Source: an uncultured Oscillospiraceae bacterium (GTDB lineage Bacteria > Bacillota > Clostridia > Oscillospirales > Oscillospiraceae). Taken from it: 45,468 bases of DNA. Position 1 is the first letter of the stretch, and every line of letters starts with the position of its first letter. Shown piece by piece: positions 24,042 through 33,563 of this stretch. The DNA lies in the NCBI GenBank assembly GCA_934572445.1, contig CAKTLD010000003.1, positions 1-45,468 of the forward strand, given 5' to 3'. A program made the translations under genes and the position numbers. Under the pieces are notes generated by a model, which saw only the letters and a program-made list of their open reading frames with translations, was not told the DNA's origin and ran no database searches.

Positions 24042-24782
24042 ATGAAGACTTTGAAAAAGTACCTGTTTCTTGTGCTTTCGCTCCTGCTCTGCCTGAGCCT
24101 TGCCGCCTGCGGCGGCAGCAGCGACGACTACAGTGACGGCGACGGCTACAGCGATACCGGCTCCGGCGCGCCGGAGTCCTTCGAGGGTATGGTCAAGGAT
24201 TCCGAGCTCATGGTGGACTACGGGATGTACTTCGGCACCTGGGTCGGCGAAGATAACAGCGAACTGATCGTCGGACTGAACGGCAGCGGCGACACGCTCT
24301 TTGAGCTGTATGACGCCGAGGAGGATCTGACGGCCAGCGGCTATGTCCAGCTCGTGCAGGAGTACAGCGCCGACTACTTCTACAATGAGCACGACGGCTG
24401 GGCGCACCACTGCTGGATGGATGGGGACGGAGCGCTTCACATTGATACCTTCGGCGTATTTACCAAGGCGCCTCTGGGGGGAGAGATGAGTGAAAGCGAC
24501 TGCGCAGCCCTTGCGGGCGTATGGTATCTGGACGGCGAGGCCGATGCGGTCAGCGTCATTGAGATCGGCGGGGACGGCAGCTGGACGCTTTATGAGCGTC
24601 CGGACGGCGACGGAGATCTCGCTGAGGTGGACTGGGGAACGCTTCAGGTAAACGAGCGCGGGGATCACCAGTACTTTGCGATTTCCGACCAGCTTGACGA
24701 GGTGTCCTACGCAATGAACGTGGTGGAAGAGGACGCGATGTACTGGGGCCTTGATAACGACTACTACGAGAGAATGGCGTGA
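24042..24782 (+). CDS. Acidic surface lipoprotein (cassette lipoprotein 3)
   Basis: A 246-residue lipoprotein with lipobox LSLAAC (Cys23), a Ser/Asp/Gly linker and two repeated domains. One begins YFGTWVGEDNSELIVGLNGSGDTLFELYD, the other LAGVWYLDGEADAVSVIEIGGDGSWTLYERPDGDG. It ends YWGLDNDYYERMA, nearly the same tail as lipoprotein 1 (WGGEDDYYERME). The two proteins are clear paralogues. The start follows lipoprotein 2 by 18 bases with GGAGG upstream. No catalytic motif is seen. Confidence 0.73.
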   Translation: MKTLKKYLFLVLSLLLCLSLAACGGSSDDYSDGDGYSDTGSGAPESFEGMVKDSELMVDYGMYFGTWVGEDNSELIVGLNGSGDTLFELYDAEEDLTASGYVQLVQEYSADYFYNEHDGWAHHCWMDGDGALHIDTFGVFTKAPLGGEMSESDCAALAGVWYLDGEADAVSVIEIGGDGSWTLYERPDGDGDLAEVDWGTLQVNERGDHQYFAISDQLDEVSYAMNVVEEDAMYWGLDNDYYERMA

Positions 24783-24801
24783 CAGACGAGGGAGAAAAAG
24801 A

Positions 24802-25722
24802 ATGAAAAAGAGATTCGTTCTTATCCTGACACTGCTTTTGTGCCTGCTCCTTCCCGCCTGCGGCGACAGCAGCTCTGACGATAAGCAGGGCGGCTACGAG
24901 ACCGTCATGGACATGGAGTTCCTTGATGGGATGTGGAGCATCGACGGCACCTCGAAGCTGTACTTTGACAGTGAGGAGGGGTTTTATGCCTACCGCACCG
25001 GCTGGGGCCTCGGCGGGCGCGGAGAATTCGAACTGTCCGAGGCGAGCGGCCGGCCGATGATCTTCTTCAACGGCTTCCTCTACAACTTTCTCCTGCGCGA
25101 TGACGGCGTGCTGCTGCCGAACCAGAACGGCGAGGGCAGCGGGTTCACCATCCACCGCCACACCTTCCTCCGCGACGATGAAGCGGAGATCGTCGAATGG
25201 GACAAAAGCAACTGGGACGGCATGTGGCAGAACGCCCTGGGAGAGACCATTGTCATCGACTCGACCCTCATGCAGTACATCGCCTGCTCGCCGGACTATT
25301 CCATGAACGGTACCATGAATGACGAGGGCGAGGGCATGGGTCTCTACCTCTACGATGACGGGACACGCGCCTACCTCTGCCCCGGCGGCGACGGCAACAG
25401 CTTCACCCTCTCCGCCGACCGCTTCGGCCGCTACGGGGACAATCAGCATTTTGACGGCGTCTTTTACCGCAACGCCGACTTCTATACCTACACGGACATG
25501 GAAAACGCGGAGTTCTATGAAGACGAATACTCCACCTTCTATATCTGGTACTACGACGGCGTGAACCGTTACCTTCTGGGCAACGATTACACCATCGGCG
25601 ACGATGGCCTTGCCTACCACGACGAAGACGGTCTCGTCTATCCCGCGGGCTGGATCCCCGAAGCGCCGTATGATCCCGCCGGGGACTGGGGCGAGGACTG
25701 GATGGACAACTGGGATATTTGA
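24802..25722 (+). CDS. Acidic surface lipoprotein (cassette lipoprotein 4)
   Basis: A 306-residue lipoprotein with lipobox LLPAC (Cys20). It carries aromatic/acidic beta-rich repeats: LDGMWSIDGTSKLYFDSEEGFYAY near the start and WDGMWQNALGETIVIDSTLMQYI in the middle. An unusually Tyr/Asp-rich C-terminal half follows (YEDEYSTFYIWYYDGVNRYLLGNDYTIGDDGLAYHDEDG). It belongs to the same loose GxW family as its three neighbours but is the most divergent. ATG 24802 has GAGGGAG upstream, 19 bases after the preceding stop. Function unknown. Confidence 0.7.
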   Translation: MKKRFVLILTLLLCLLLPACGDSSSDDKQGGYETVMDMEFLDGMWSIDGTSKLYFDSEEGFYAYRTGWGLGGRGEFELSEASGRPMIFFNGFLYNFLLRDDGVLLPNQNGEGSGFTIHRHTFLRDDEAEIVEWDKSNWDGMWQNALGETIVIDSTLMQYIACSPDYSMNGTMNDEGEGMGLYLYDDGTRAYLCPGGDGNSFTLSADRFGRYGDNQHFDGVFYRNADFYTYTDMENAEFYEDEYSTFYIWYYDGVNRYLLGNDYTIGDDGLAYHDEDGLVYPAGWIPEAPYDPAGDWGEDWMDNWDI

Positions 25723-25751
25723 AAAACGCCATGATAAAGGATGGATGTGAA

Positions 25752-26672
25752 ATGACAGAACGAGAAAAACTCAGCGACGCCGAGCTCTCGAAAAAGCTCG
25801 GACACTATCAGAAAATGTCGCGCGTCTGGATCCTGGTGGGCCTTTTTGGCGCGGTGAGCGGCACGGTCTCGTACTTTGCCGTGCAGGACACCGCGCTCAA
25901 GGCCATCCTGACGGGGGTGCTGTTCTTCGGCGGCGTCTGCTGCGCGGTCTTTTTGGGCGGCAGCGCGCAAAAGAAGCTCCAGGCCCTGATACAGGAGCAG
26001 TTTGGAGACTTTTTCCGCGCGGAATGGGAGAAGGCCTTCGGCCCGGATATGCACACGCCGGAAATGCGCATTGACGAGCCGTTCCTCCGGACGTTCCACC
26101 TGCTGGACGGTCAGTGGGAGGAATGTACGGTAGAGAATTTCCATGAGGGCGATTATCGCGGCGTGCATTTTTCCGCCGCCAATGTGCGGCTGGACCATGT
26201 GTATGAGCGGGGGTGCGGTCATGAAGGCTATGAGACCTGCCATGAGATGATCTTCAAGGGTCTTGTGCTGCGCTGCGAAACGCAGACGCCCGCCCCCTCC
26301 CCTATCCTCGTCAACGCAAGGACGGAGGACAGTCCGCGCGGCGCGGCGACGGGCGATGAGCTGTTTGACCGATGCTTCTGCGTCACAGCAGAGCCGGAGC
26401 GGGATGCCCGCTTCCTTCTTACCCCGCAGTTTATGGAGCTGCTGGACGAGTTCAGACAGTGCGTCGAGGGACAGCTTTTGGGCTTCCGCTGGGAAGGCCG
26501 GGTACTCTCGCTGGCGGTGGAAACAGACTACGGCTTTGCCGCCGTTGCCAGTGATGTGGACCTGCGCGACCTTGACGCCCTGCGCCGCAGCTATTGCGCG
26601 TCGCTGCACGCAATGGAGGAAACGCTGGATCTTCTGCTGAAAAATACCGCTCTTTTTGCGGCGCGGGACTGA
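25752..26672 (+). CDS. DUF3137 family membrane protein (copy 1)
   Basis: A 306-residue protein. A short N-terminal cytoplasmic region is followed by two adjacent transmembrane helices at about 28-70 (VWILVGLFGAVSGTVSYFAV and AILTGVLFFGGVCCAVFLGG). A large soluble domain follows with the DUF3137 pattern: FGDFFRAEWEKAFG, YRGVHFSAANVRLDHV, FKGLVLRCET, FDRCFCVTAEPERDARFLLTPQFMELLDEF and VLSLAVETDYGFA. The family is uncharacterised and is commonly found beside LemA. ATG 25752 is chosen for AAAGGATGG ten bases upstream. It shares the layout and several motifs with the second DUF3137 gene on the far side of LemA but differs in most of the sequence. Confidence 0.8.
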   Translation: MTEREKLSDAELSKKLGHYQKMSRVWILVGLFGAVSGTVSYFAVQDTALKAILTGVLFFGGVCCAVFLGGSAQKKLQALIQEQFGDFFRAEWEKAFGPDMHTPEMRIDEPFLRTFHLLDGQWEECTVENFHEGDYRGVHFSAANVRLDHVYERGCGHEGYETCHEMIFKGLVLRCETQTPAPSPILVNARTEDSPRGAATGDELFDRCFCVTAEPERDARFLLTPQFMELLDEFRQCVEGQLLGFRWEGRVLSLAVETDYGFAAVASDVDLRDLDALRRSYCASLHAMEETLDLLLKNTALFAARD

Positions 26673-26690
26673 GAAAGGAAGGAGACTATT

Positions 26691-27215
26691 ATGATCGTTG
26701 TTCTGATCGTTCTTGTGTTGATCGCCTTCTGGTGCATCAACACCACCAATGGCTTCAAGAAAAAGGAGATCCGCGTGCAGGAGGGGCTCTCCGGCGTGGA
26801 GGTGGCGCTGACCAAGCGCTATGATATGCTCACCAAAATGCTCGATACCGCCAAGGGCTATATGGCGCATGAGACCGAGCTTTTTGAAAAGGTCATCGCG
26901 CTGCGCCGCGGTATGAGCATTACGGAGCTGAACGACGCCCAGCAGCAGATGGACTTCCTGAGCGGCAGACTCTTTGCCGTGGCGGAGGGCTATCCCGAGC
27001 TTCGCTCGAGCGAGGTGTTCGTTGAGCTCCAGCGCGGCATCCGTGACGCTGAAGAGCATCTGCAGGCGGCGAGGCGGCTGTATAACACCAGCGTGACTGC
27101 CTACAACACGGCGATCGCCATGTTCCCGGCGAAGCTGCTGGCAGGCGGGCGGCAGCCGAAGGAATTCTTTGCCGCGGAAGAACACAAGCGCGAAGATGTA
27201 AAAATGACGTTCTGA
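26691..27215 (+). CDS. lemA: LemA family protein
   Basis: A 174-residue protein with one N-terminal transmembrane helix (VVLIVLVLIAFWCI) and a long helical coiled domain typical of LemA: TTNGFKKKEIRVQEGLSGVEVALTKRYDMLTKMLDTAKGY, then AVAEGYPELRSSEVFVELQ and ARRLYNTSVTAYNTAIAMFPAKLLA. LemA proteins are membrane-associated four-helix proteins of unsettled function, linked in some bacteria to envelope stress and membrane-protein handling. AAAGGAAGGAG precedes the ATG. It lies between two DUF3137 genes, with gaps of 18 and 17 bases, at the centre of the lipoprotein operon. Confidence 0.9.
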   Translation: MIVVLIVLVLIAFWCINTTNGFKKKEIRVQEGLSGVEVALTKRYDMLTKMLDTAKGYMAHETELFEKVIALRRGMSITELNDAQQQMDFLSGRLFAVAEGYPELRSSEVFVELQRGIRDAEEHLQAARRLYNTSVTAYNTAIAMFPAKLLAGGRQPKEFFAAEEHKREDVKMTF

Positions 27216-27232
27216 GAAAGAGAGGGACTGTT

Positions 27233-28147
27233 ATGGAAGAAAAGCAGAATATGAGCAATGCGCAGCTGGAGGCGGCGCTCAGCAGCCAGCGCGGCTCGAT
27301 CACGCTCTTTAAGATCCTGACCTACGGTTTTGCTGTGGTGACGATGGCGCTCTTCGCCTTTGGCCTTATTCCGGTCGCCATTCCCGCGCTGGTGCTTACG
27401 TTTGTGTTCGGCTATCAGATGAACAAACGCACCGAGACGGTCAAAAAACTGCTGAGCGAGAACATCGTCAGCGGCGTGCTGAACGAGGTGTTTGAAAACG
27501 TGGAGTACAACGCCTTCGGCCGTATCCCCAGTGCGCAGGTGAAGGATGCGGGCATGGTCTTCCCCTTCGAGTATGACAGCGTCCGCGGCAGCGATTATAT
27601 CAAGGGCACCTATAAGGGCTTGAACGTGGAACTGAGCGACGTGGAGCTCTACCATGTGGTGTCGCATTACGATGAGGAAATGCAGCAGTGGAAGGACGAT
27701 GAGCAGAAGGTGTTCATGGGCCAGTGGCTCATATGCGACTTCGGCAAGGAGCTTTCGGGCGAGGTGCATCTCTCCGCAAACGCGAAGGCGCTGCGCAGAC
27801 AGCACAAGAACGACAGCGTGGAGATGGAAAGCACGGCCTTCAACGACCGCTTCCTCGTCACCGCGGCGAGCGCGCAGGAGGCATACTACCTTCTCACTCC
27901 GCACATGATGGAGTACATCCTCAGCGCGGCAGGCAAGGCCGGCGGTGAGGTCTACATGGCCTTCCTGCGCGGCGGCAAGCTGCACGTTGCCGTCAAGACT
28001 GACCGCGACTTCTTCGAGCTCGGCAAGAGCGAAGCAAACGTGGACCGCCTGCGGCAGAAGTTCCTCGGCGAGCTGCATTGGTTCACTGATATCATCGACG
28101 AGCTGCGCCTTGAAAACGCGCTTTACAAAAAGGAGACGAACGTATGA
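27233..28147 (+). CDS. DUF3137 family membrane protein (copy 2)
   Basis: A 304-residue protein with two transmembrane helices at about 25-62 (ILTYGFAVVTMALFAFGLI and VAIPALVLTFVFGY) and a large cytoplasmic domain. The domain shows VFENVEYNAFGRIP, IKGTYKGLNVELSDVEL, FMGQWLICDFGKEL, FNDRFLVTAASAQEAYYLLTPHMMEYIL and LHVAVKTDRDFFELG, which is classical DUF3137. It is closer to the family consensus than copy 1. It follows lemA by 17 bases and its stop overlaps the ATG of the next small gene (ATGA). Two DUF3137 proteins around one LemA suggest a three-part membrane complex; this is inference. Confidence 0.85.
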   Translation: MEEKQNMSNAQLEAALSSQRGSITLFKILTYGFAVVTMALFAFGLIPVAIPALVLTFVFGYQMNKRTETVKKLLSENIVSGVLNEVFENVEYNAFGRIPSAQVKDAGMVFPFEYDSVRGSDYIKGTYKGLNVELSDVELYHVVSHYDEEMQQWKDDEQKVFMGQWLICDFGKELSGEVHLSANAKALRRQHKNDSVEMESTAFNDRFLVTAASAQEAYYLLTPHMMEYILSAAGKAGGEVYMAFLRGGKLHVAVKTDRDFFELGKSEANVDRLRQKFLGELHWFTDIIDELRLENALYKKETNV

Positions 28148-28344
28148 GACTTTGGGTCGCAATAGTGCTGCTGGTGCTGGCTGTGGCGGGGATCGTCTTT
28201 TCCGCGCGCGGCCTGCGGCAGAGAAAGGCGCTGCGCGCCGCCTGCATTGCGGTGTGCACGCTTGCGGCGCTGGCTCTGGCCGTCTATATCGGCCTGACGT
28301 TCCTTTTTGTCGATGCCGTCAGCCATCAGCCTCCCGCCCCATAA
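28144..28344 (+). CDS. Small two-helix membrane protein
   Basis: A 66-residue hydrophobic protein with two predicted transmembrane helices (LWVAIVLLVLAVAGIVFSA and AACIAVCTLAALALAVYIGLTFLFV) joined by a short Arg/Lys loop RGLRQRKALR. The basic loop suggests both ends face outward. It overlaps the preceding DUF3137 gene by 4 bases, so it is translationally coupled and is the last cistron of the cassette. I do not recognise a family. Confidence 0.68.
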   Translation: MRLWVAIVLLVLAVAGIVFSARGLRQRKALRAACIAVCTLAALALAVYIGLTFLFVDAVSHQPPAP

Positions 28345-28370
28345 GAGGGCGCGACGAAAAGAACTGAATG

Positions 28371-28410
28371 AAAAGCGCGCGGAAGACCGTTCGGTCTTCC
28401 GCGCGCTTTT
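28371..28410. terminator. Bidirectional terminator for the LemA cassette and tRNA-Arg
   Basis: A perfect 18-bp stem with AAAA/TTTT ends and a 4-base TTCG-type loop. It ends the plus-strand cassette and the minus-strand tRNA, whose CCA end is one base away. Confidence 0.93.
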
Positions 28411-28411
28411 C

Positions 28412-28488
28412 TGGCACCCCCGACGCGATTCGAACGCGTGGCCTTTCGCTTAGGAGGCGAACGCTCTATCCAGCTGAGCTACGGGGGT
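28412..28488 (-). tRNA. tRNA-Arg (anticodon CCT)
   Basis: A complete cloverleaf on the minus strand: acceptor ACCCCCG/CGGGGGT, D arm GCTC...GAGC, anticodon stem TTCGC/GCGAA with loop CTCCTAA (anticodon CCT, reads AGG), T arm ACGCG-TTCGAAT-CGCGT, discriminator G and encoded CCA. It reads a rare arginine codon. Its promoter is visible upstream. Confidence 0.97.
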
Positions 28489-28501
28489 ATATCTACTTTA
28501 T

Positions 28502-28531
28502 ATTTTACCCTTTTTTCCCGCGGTTTGTCAA
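28502..28531 (-). promoter_or_regulatory. Promoter of tRNA-Arg
   Basis: On the minus strand TTGACA (28531-28526) and TAAAAT (28507-28502) with an 18-base spacer, just upstream of the tRNA 5' end. Confidence 0.8.
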
Positions 28532-28567
28532 TGCCTGATTTGCTGCTGCGGGCGCTGTGAAAAGCGC

Positions 28568-28596
28568 TTGTATTCCGCGCCGTCCTCAGCTATAAT
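28568..28596 (+). promoter_or_regulatory. Promoter of pepF
   Basis: TTGTAT at 28568-28573 and TATAAT at 28591-28596 with a 17-base spacer. The leader contains a perfect dyad at 28613-28631. Confidence 0.75.
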
Positions 28597-28612
28597 GGAG
28601 CTTGACCGAAGA

Positions 28613-28631
28613 TGTCCGCACTGTGCGGACA
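28613..28631 (+). promoter_or_regulatory. Perfect 8-bp dyad in the pepF leader
   Basis: TGTCCGCA and TGCGGACA around CTG, starting about 10 bases after the expected transcription start. It could be a repressor operator or a 5' mRNA hairpin. Confidence 0.4.
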
Positions 28632-28669
28632 GAATGATAAACAATACTGAAAAAGGACGGTAAAGATCT

Positions 28670-30472
28670 ATGGACGGTAAGACGATCCTCCCGCGCAGCG
28701 AGGTGCCCGAGGAGTTCACCTGGGATTTAAGCGACGTATTTGCGAGCGACGAGGCGTGGAGCGAAGAACTCGAAGCGCTCAAGGCCTATCCTGAGCGTAT
28801 GGCCGCCTACGCCGGCAAGCTTGGCGAGAGCGCGAAGACGCTGCTCGACTGGTACATGCTCAGCGATGAGATCACGGTGCGCACTTCCAAGCTCGTGCAG
28901 TACGCGAGCTGCCGCAGCGACCAGGATGTGGGCAACTCCTTCTATCAGGGTATGCGCAGCAAGGCGTTTTCCATGGCGGTCGCGCTGAACAGCGCGGGTT
29001 CCTTTGAATCGAGCGAGGTCATGGCGATCCCCGACGAGACGCTCGCGCGCTTCTACGCCGAAGAGCCGAAGCTCGAGACCTATCGCCGTAACATCGACAA
29101 GCTGCGCCGCCGCAAGGCGCACATTCTCTCGCCCGAGTGCGAAAAGATCCTCGCCGCCGCTGGCGAGATCAGCGAGTGCCCCGACCGCACATACAGCATG
29201 TTCCACGACGCCGACATGCGCTATCCCGACGTGACCGACGCAAAGGGCGAGGTCCACACGCTGACGGACGGAACGTTCGTCCCCATGCTGATGAGCGCCG
29301 ACCGCACGCTGCGCGAAAATGCCTTCAAGGCCTACTACAAGCGCGCGGGCGAGTTCCGCAATACCTACGCCTCCACGCTGGACGCGCAGTTCAAGCAGCT
29401 CAAGTTCTTCGCCGACGCGCGCCGCTACAACTCCACGCTCGAAGCGTCCCTTGACGTGACCGAGGTGCCGGTCGAAGTCTATACGAACCTCATCGACGCG
29501 GTGCACGGCAACCTCGACAAGATGTACCGCTACGTCGCCCTGCGCAAGAAGATCATGGGCGTCGACGAGCTGCATATGTACGATGTCTATACGCCGATCG
29601 TCGCGGACGCGGACGTTGAGATCTCCTTCGAAGAGGCGAAGAAGACCGCGCTCGAAGCCCTCGCCGTGCTCGGTAAGGACTATACGGACGTGCTCGAGGA
29701 GGGTTTCAATAACCGCTGGCTCGACGTGTATGAGAATACCGGCAAGCGCGGCGGTGCCTACTGCACCGGCAGCGGCTGGCCCCACCCCTATGTGCTGCTC
29801 AACCACAAGGACAACCTTGACAGCATGTTCACCCTTGTCCACGAGATGGGTCACGCCATGCACACCTGGCACTCCTGCAAGTACCAGCCGGTGAACACGG
29901 CGGAGTATGTCATTTTCGTCGCCGAGGTCGCCTCGACCTGCAACGAAATTCTCCTGATGCGCCACCTGCTGAGCAAGACCGATGACCGCAAGCAGCGCGC
30001 GTATCTCATCAATCACTTCCTCGACCAGTTCAAGGGTACGGTCTACCGCCAGACGATGTTCGCCGAGTTCGAGCTCGCCATGGGCAAGATGGCCGAAAGC
30101 GGCGAGGCACTGACCGCCGACGCGCTGAGCGCAAAGTATCTGGAGCTCAACAAGCTCTACTTCGGCGATACGATGATCTCCGACGATGAGATCGCACTCG
30201 AGTGGACGCGCATCCCGCACTTCTATTATAACTACTATGTTTTCCAGTATGCGACGAGCTTCTCTGCTGCCGTGGCCATCGCCAACCGCATCCTGCGCGA
30301 GGGCGAGAGCGCCGTCAAGGACTATAAAAAGTTCCTCTCCGGCGGCTGCTCGAAGGAGCCGGTCGAGCTGCTGCGCGACATGGGTGTCGATATGCGTACC
30401 GCCGCGCCGATCAACGACGCGCTGTCGCTGTTCGGCGAACTGATCGACGAGCTTTCCGAGCTCCTTGGCTGA
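28670..30472 (+). CDS. pepF: Oligoendopeptidase F (peptidase M3B)
   Basis: A 600-residue cytosolic zinc metallopeptidase that cleaves oligopeptides. The zinc motif HEMGHAMH lies at about residue 390, with the third ligand glutamate in FVAEVASTCNE about 25 residues later. The typical SGWPHPYVLLNHKDNLDSMFTLVHEMGH context and the C-terminal IPHFYYNYYVFQYATSFSAA motif are complete. The length matches the family (about 600). It has its own promoter and terminator. It likely processes peptides taken up by the cell or turns over leader peptides; it is not linked to the LemA cassette, from which a terminator and the tRNA separate it. Confidence 0.96.
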   Translation: MDGKTILPRSEVPEEFTWDLSDVFASDEAWSEELEALKAYPERMAAYAGKLGESAKTLLDWYMLSDEITVRTSKLVQYASCRSDQDVGNSFYQGMRSKAFSMAVALNSAGSFESSEVMAIPDETLARFYAEEPKLETYRRNIDKLRRRKAHILSPECEKILAAAGEISECPDRTYSMFHDADMRYPDVTDAKGEVHTLTDGTFVPMLMSADRTLRENAFKAYYKRAGEFRNTYASTLDAQFKQLKFFADARRYNSTLEASLDVTEVPVEVYTNLIDAVHGNLDKMYRYVALRKKIMGVDELHMYDVYTPIVADADVEISFEEAKKTALEALAVLGKDYTDVLEEGFNNRWLDVYENTGKRGGAYCTGSGWPHPYVLLNHKDNLDSMFTLVHEMGHAMHTWHSCKYQPVNTAEYVIFVAEVASTCNEILLMRHLLSKTDDRKQRAYLINHFLDQFKGTVYRQTMFAEFELAMGKMAESGEALTADALSAKYLELNKLYFGDTMISDDEIALEWTRIPHFYYNYYVFQYATSFSAAVAIANRILREGESAVKDYKKFLSGGCSKEPVELLRDMGVDMRTAAPINDALSLFGELIDELSELLG

Positions 30473-30478
30473 TGTCTT

Positions 30479-30504
30479 CCAATCAGTGGCAAATCACTGA
30501 TTGG
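30479..30504 (+). other. Hairpin directly after the pepF stop codon
   Basis: A perfect 10-bp stem (CCAATCAGTG/CACTGATTGG) with a 6-base loop. No T-tract follows; it may stabilise the 3' end. The strong terminator comes 60 bases later. The region to 30644 holds nothing else. Confidence 0.5.
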
Positions 30505-30563
30505 ACCGGCTTCACGCCGCTTAATTCGTTTGCGGGGAAAACGCTGCAAGGCTGCAATACTGT

Positions 30564-30603
30564 GAGAGGTTGCCTGCCCGAGGGGGCAGGCAACCTCTCT
30601 TTC
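30564..30603 (+). terminator. Intrinsic terminator after pepF
   Basis: A perfect 16-bp stem with a 4-base loop, followed by TTTCTGATTTTT. Confidence 0.9.
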
Positions 30604-30644
30604 TGATTTTTCTGCAAAAGTCACAAAAAAAGTTTCAAAAAATC

Positions 30645-30673
30645 TTGCAAATGACGAAGAGACAGAATATACT
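30645..30673 (+). promoter_or_regulatory. Promoter of typA
   Basis: TTGCAA at 30645-30650 and TATACT at 30668-30673 with a 17-base spacer, about 62 bases before the ATG. Confidence 0.75.
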
Positions 30674-30734
30674 ATCAAAGTTAAAGACTTACGACTGATA
30701 TCCCTGCCGCTGCGGCAGGAAGGAGAGATATACT

Positions 30735-32576
<1,842 letters not shown>

Positions 32577-32581
32577 AGAAG

Positions 32582-32611
32582 AAAAGTGACGGCTTGAAGG
32601 CCGTCACTTTT
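32582..32611. terminator. Terminator between typA and the DUF6179 gene
   Basis: A 12-bp stem, AAAAGTGACGGC with its complement, 6-base loop and TTTTT. The stem includes the stop codon of the converging minus-strand DUF6179 gene, so it probably serves both directions. Confidence 0.9.
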
Positions 32612-33563
32612 TGTTGTTTTCCACATTGGGCGCGGCACCGTATCGCCATCGCCGTTCCAGCTCCGCTGCCAGCTGCGGCGCACGCTGCCCAGTGTAGCGC
32701 TGTACGCCCTCCGGCAGTGCGAGCAGTGCGCCGAGCATCTTTGCGGCTTTTTCAAGCAGCGCCGCGGAGGCGGTCCTGTCCAATCCGCCGAGGCGTGCGC
32801 GCAGCGCCTCCTCCTCGCAGCGGAGCGCAAAGACATCCTGCCCCGTCAGCATACAGCCCAGCGCTGTGCCCAGCACCGGCATAAAGAGATTCATAGGCAC
32901 CAGATGGTAGCCCTCCTCCAGCGAACACAGCAGCGCGTCCACGGACTGTGCGTCAAAGCGCCGCAGAAAGCGGTTTTCGCAGTCCAAGTCGTGCAGGTAG
33001 CGTTCGATGAACTCGATCCCGTCAAGCGCGCAGGGGCCTGCGGCGGTCGGGTAGTCCGCCGTGATGTGTACCTCCTGTGCGAAGAAGTCGGGTCGGTACA
33101 GGCGGAAAAAGCCGTCGATCCCGTCCACGAGTGTTGCGCGGTAAAAGACGTTCGGCGTCTCGAACAGCCCGTCCTTCAGCCGCCAGTGCAGCAGCTGCGC
33201 TGTCTGCAGCTTCCGCGTGAGCCGCGTCCGCCCGCGTGCGAAGAGCTGTTCGATGCTCTCGCGCCGCAGCAGTTCCGCCGCCTCGTCGGGCGAGGGCGCG
33301 GCCTTCAGCGCCAGCGAGAGCGTGAAGAAGATCGACTCCAGCAGCTCCTGTGCCCGCTCCACGCGCACCGAGCTGCTCATGCCGCGGTTATAGCGCTCCA
33401 GCTGCCGCGCCAGCATGGCGAGGCACTCCATCTGAAGGCGCTCCGTGTCGCGGGCGGAGAGCAACCCGCACACACAGGCCTGTTCCACCAGTGAAGCAAA
33501 GTATTCCCGCCCGCGCAGCCGTGTGCGGTCGATGCGCGGCGAGCGTTCCAGTCCCTCAGTCAT
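32604..33563 (-). CDS. DUF6179-like protein
   Basis: A mostly helical protein of 319 residues without signal peptide or membrane segment. I recall this pattern (LSARDTERLQMECLAMLARQLERYNRGMSSSVRVERAQELLESIFFTLSLAL, then ITADYPTA, GIEFIERYLHDLDCENRFLRRF and MPVLGTALGCMLTGQD) as the DUF6179 family, found beside DUF6323 genes in Clostridia. The ATG overlaps the last 8 bases of the upstream DUF6323 gene, so translation is coupled. An upstream in-frame ATG exists but lies inside the neighbour without need. Function unknown. The fixed pairing and overlap suggest the two proteins form a complex. Confidence 0.65.
   Translation of the reverse strand: MTEGLERSPRIDRTRLRGREYFASLVEQACVCGLLSARDTERLQMECLAMLARQLERYNRGMSSSVRVERAQELLESIFFTLSLALKAAPSPDEAAELLRRESIEQLFARGRTRLTRKLQTAQLLHWRLKDGLFETPNVFYRATLVDGIDGFFRLYRPDFFAQEVHITADYPTAAGPCALDGIEFIERYLHDLDCENRFLRRFDAQSVDALLCSLEEGYHLVPMNLFMPVLGTALGCMLTGQDVFALRCEEEALRARLGGLDRTASAALLEKAAKMLGALLALPEGVQRYTGQRAPQLAAELERRWRYGAAPNVENNKK

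Noticed and set aside
28727..30220. Long minus-strand open frame opposite pepF, and similar ones opposite typA, DUF819, the M19 dipeptidase and ricT
   Set aside because: All are shadows in GC-rich genes: valine/histidine/arginine-rich, without start signals, while the sense frames have clear catalytic motifs.
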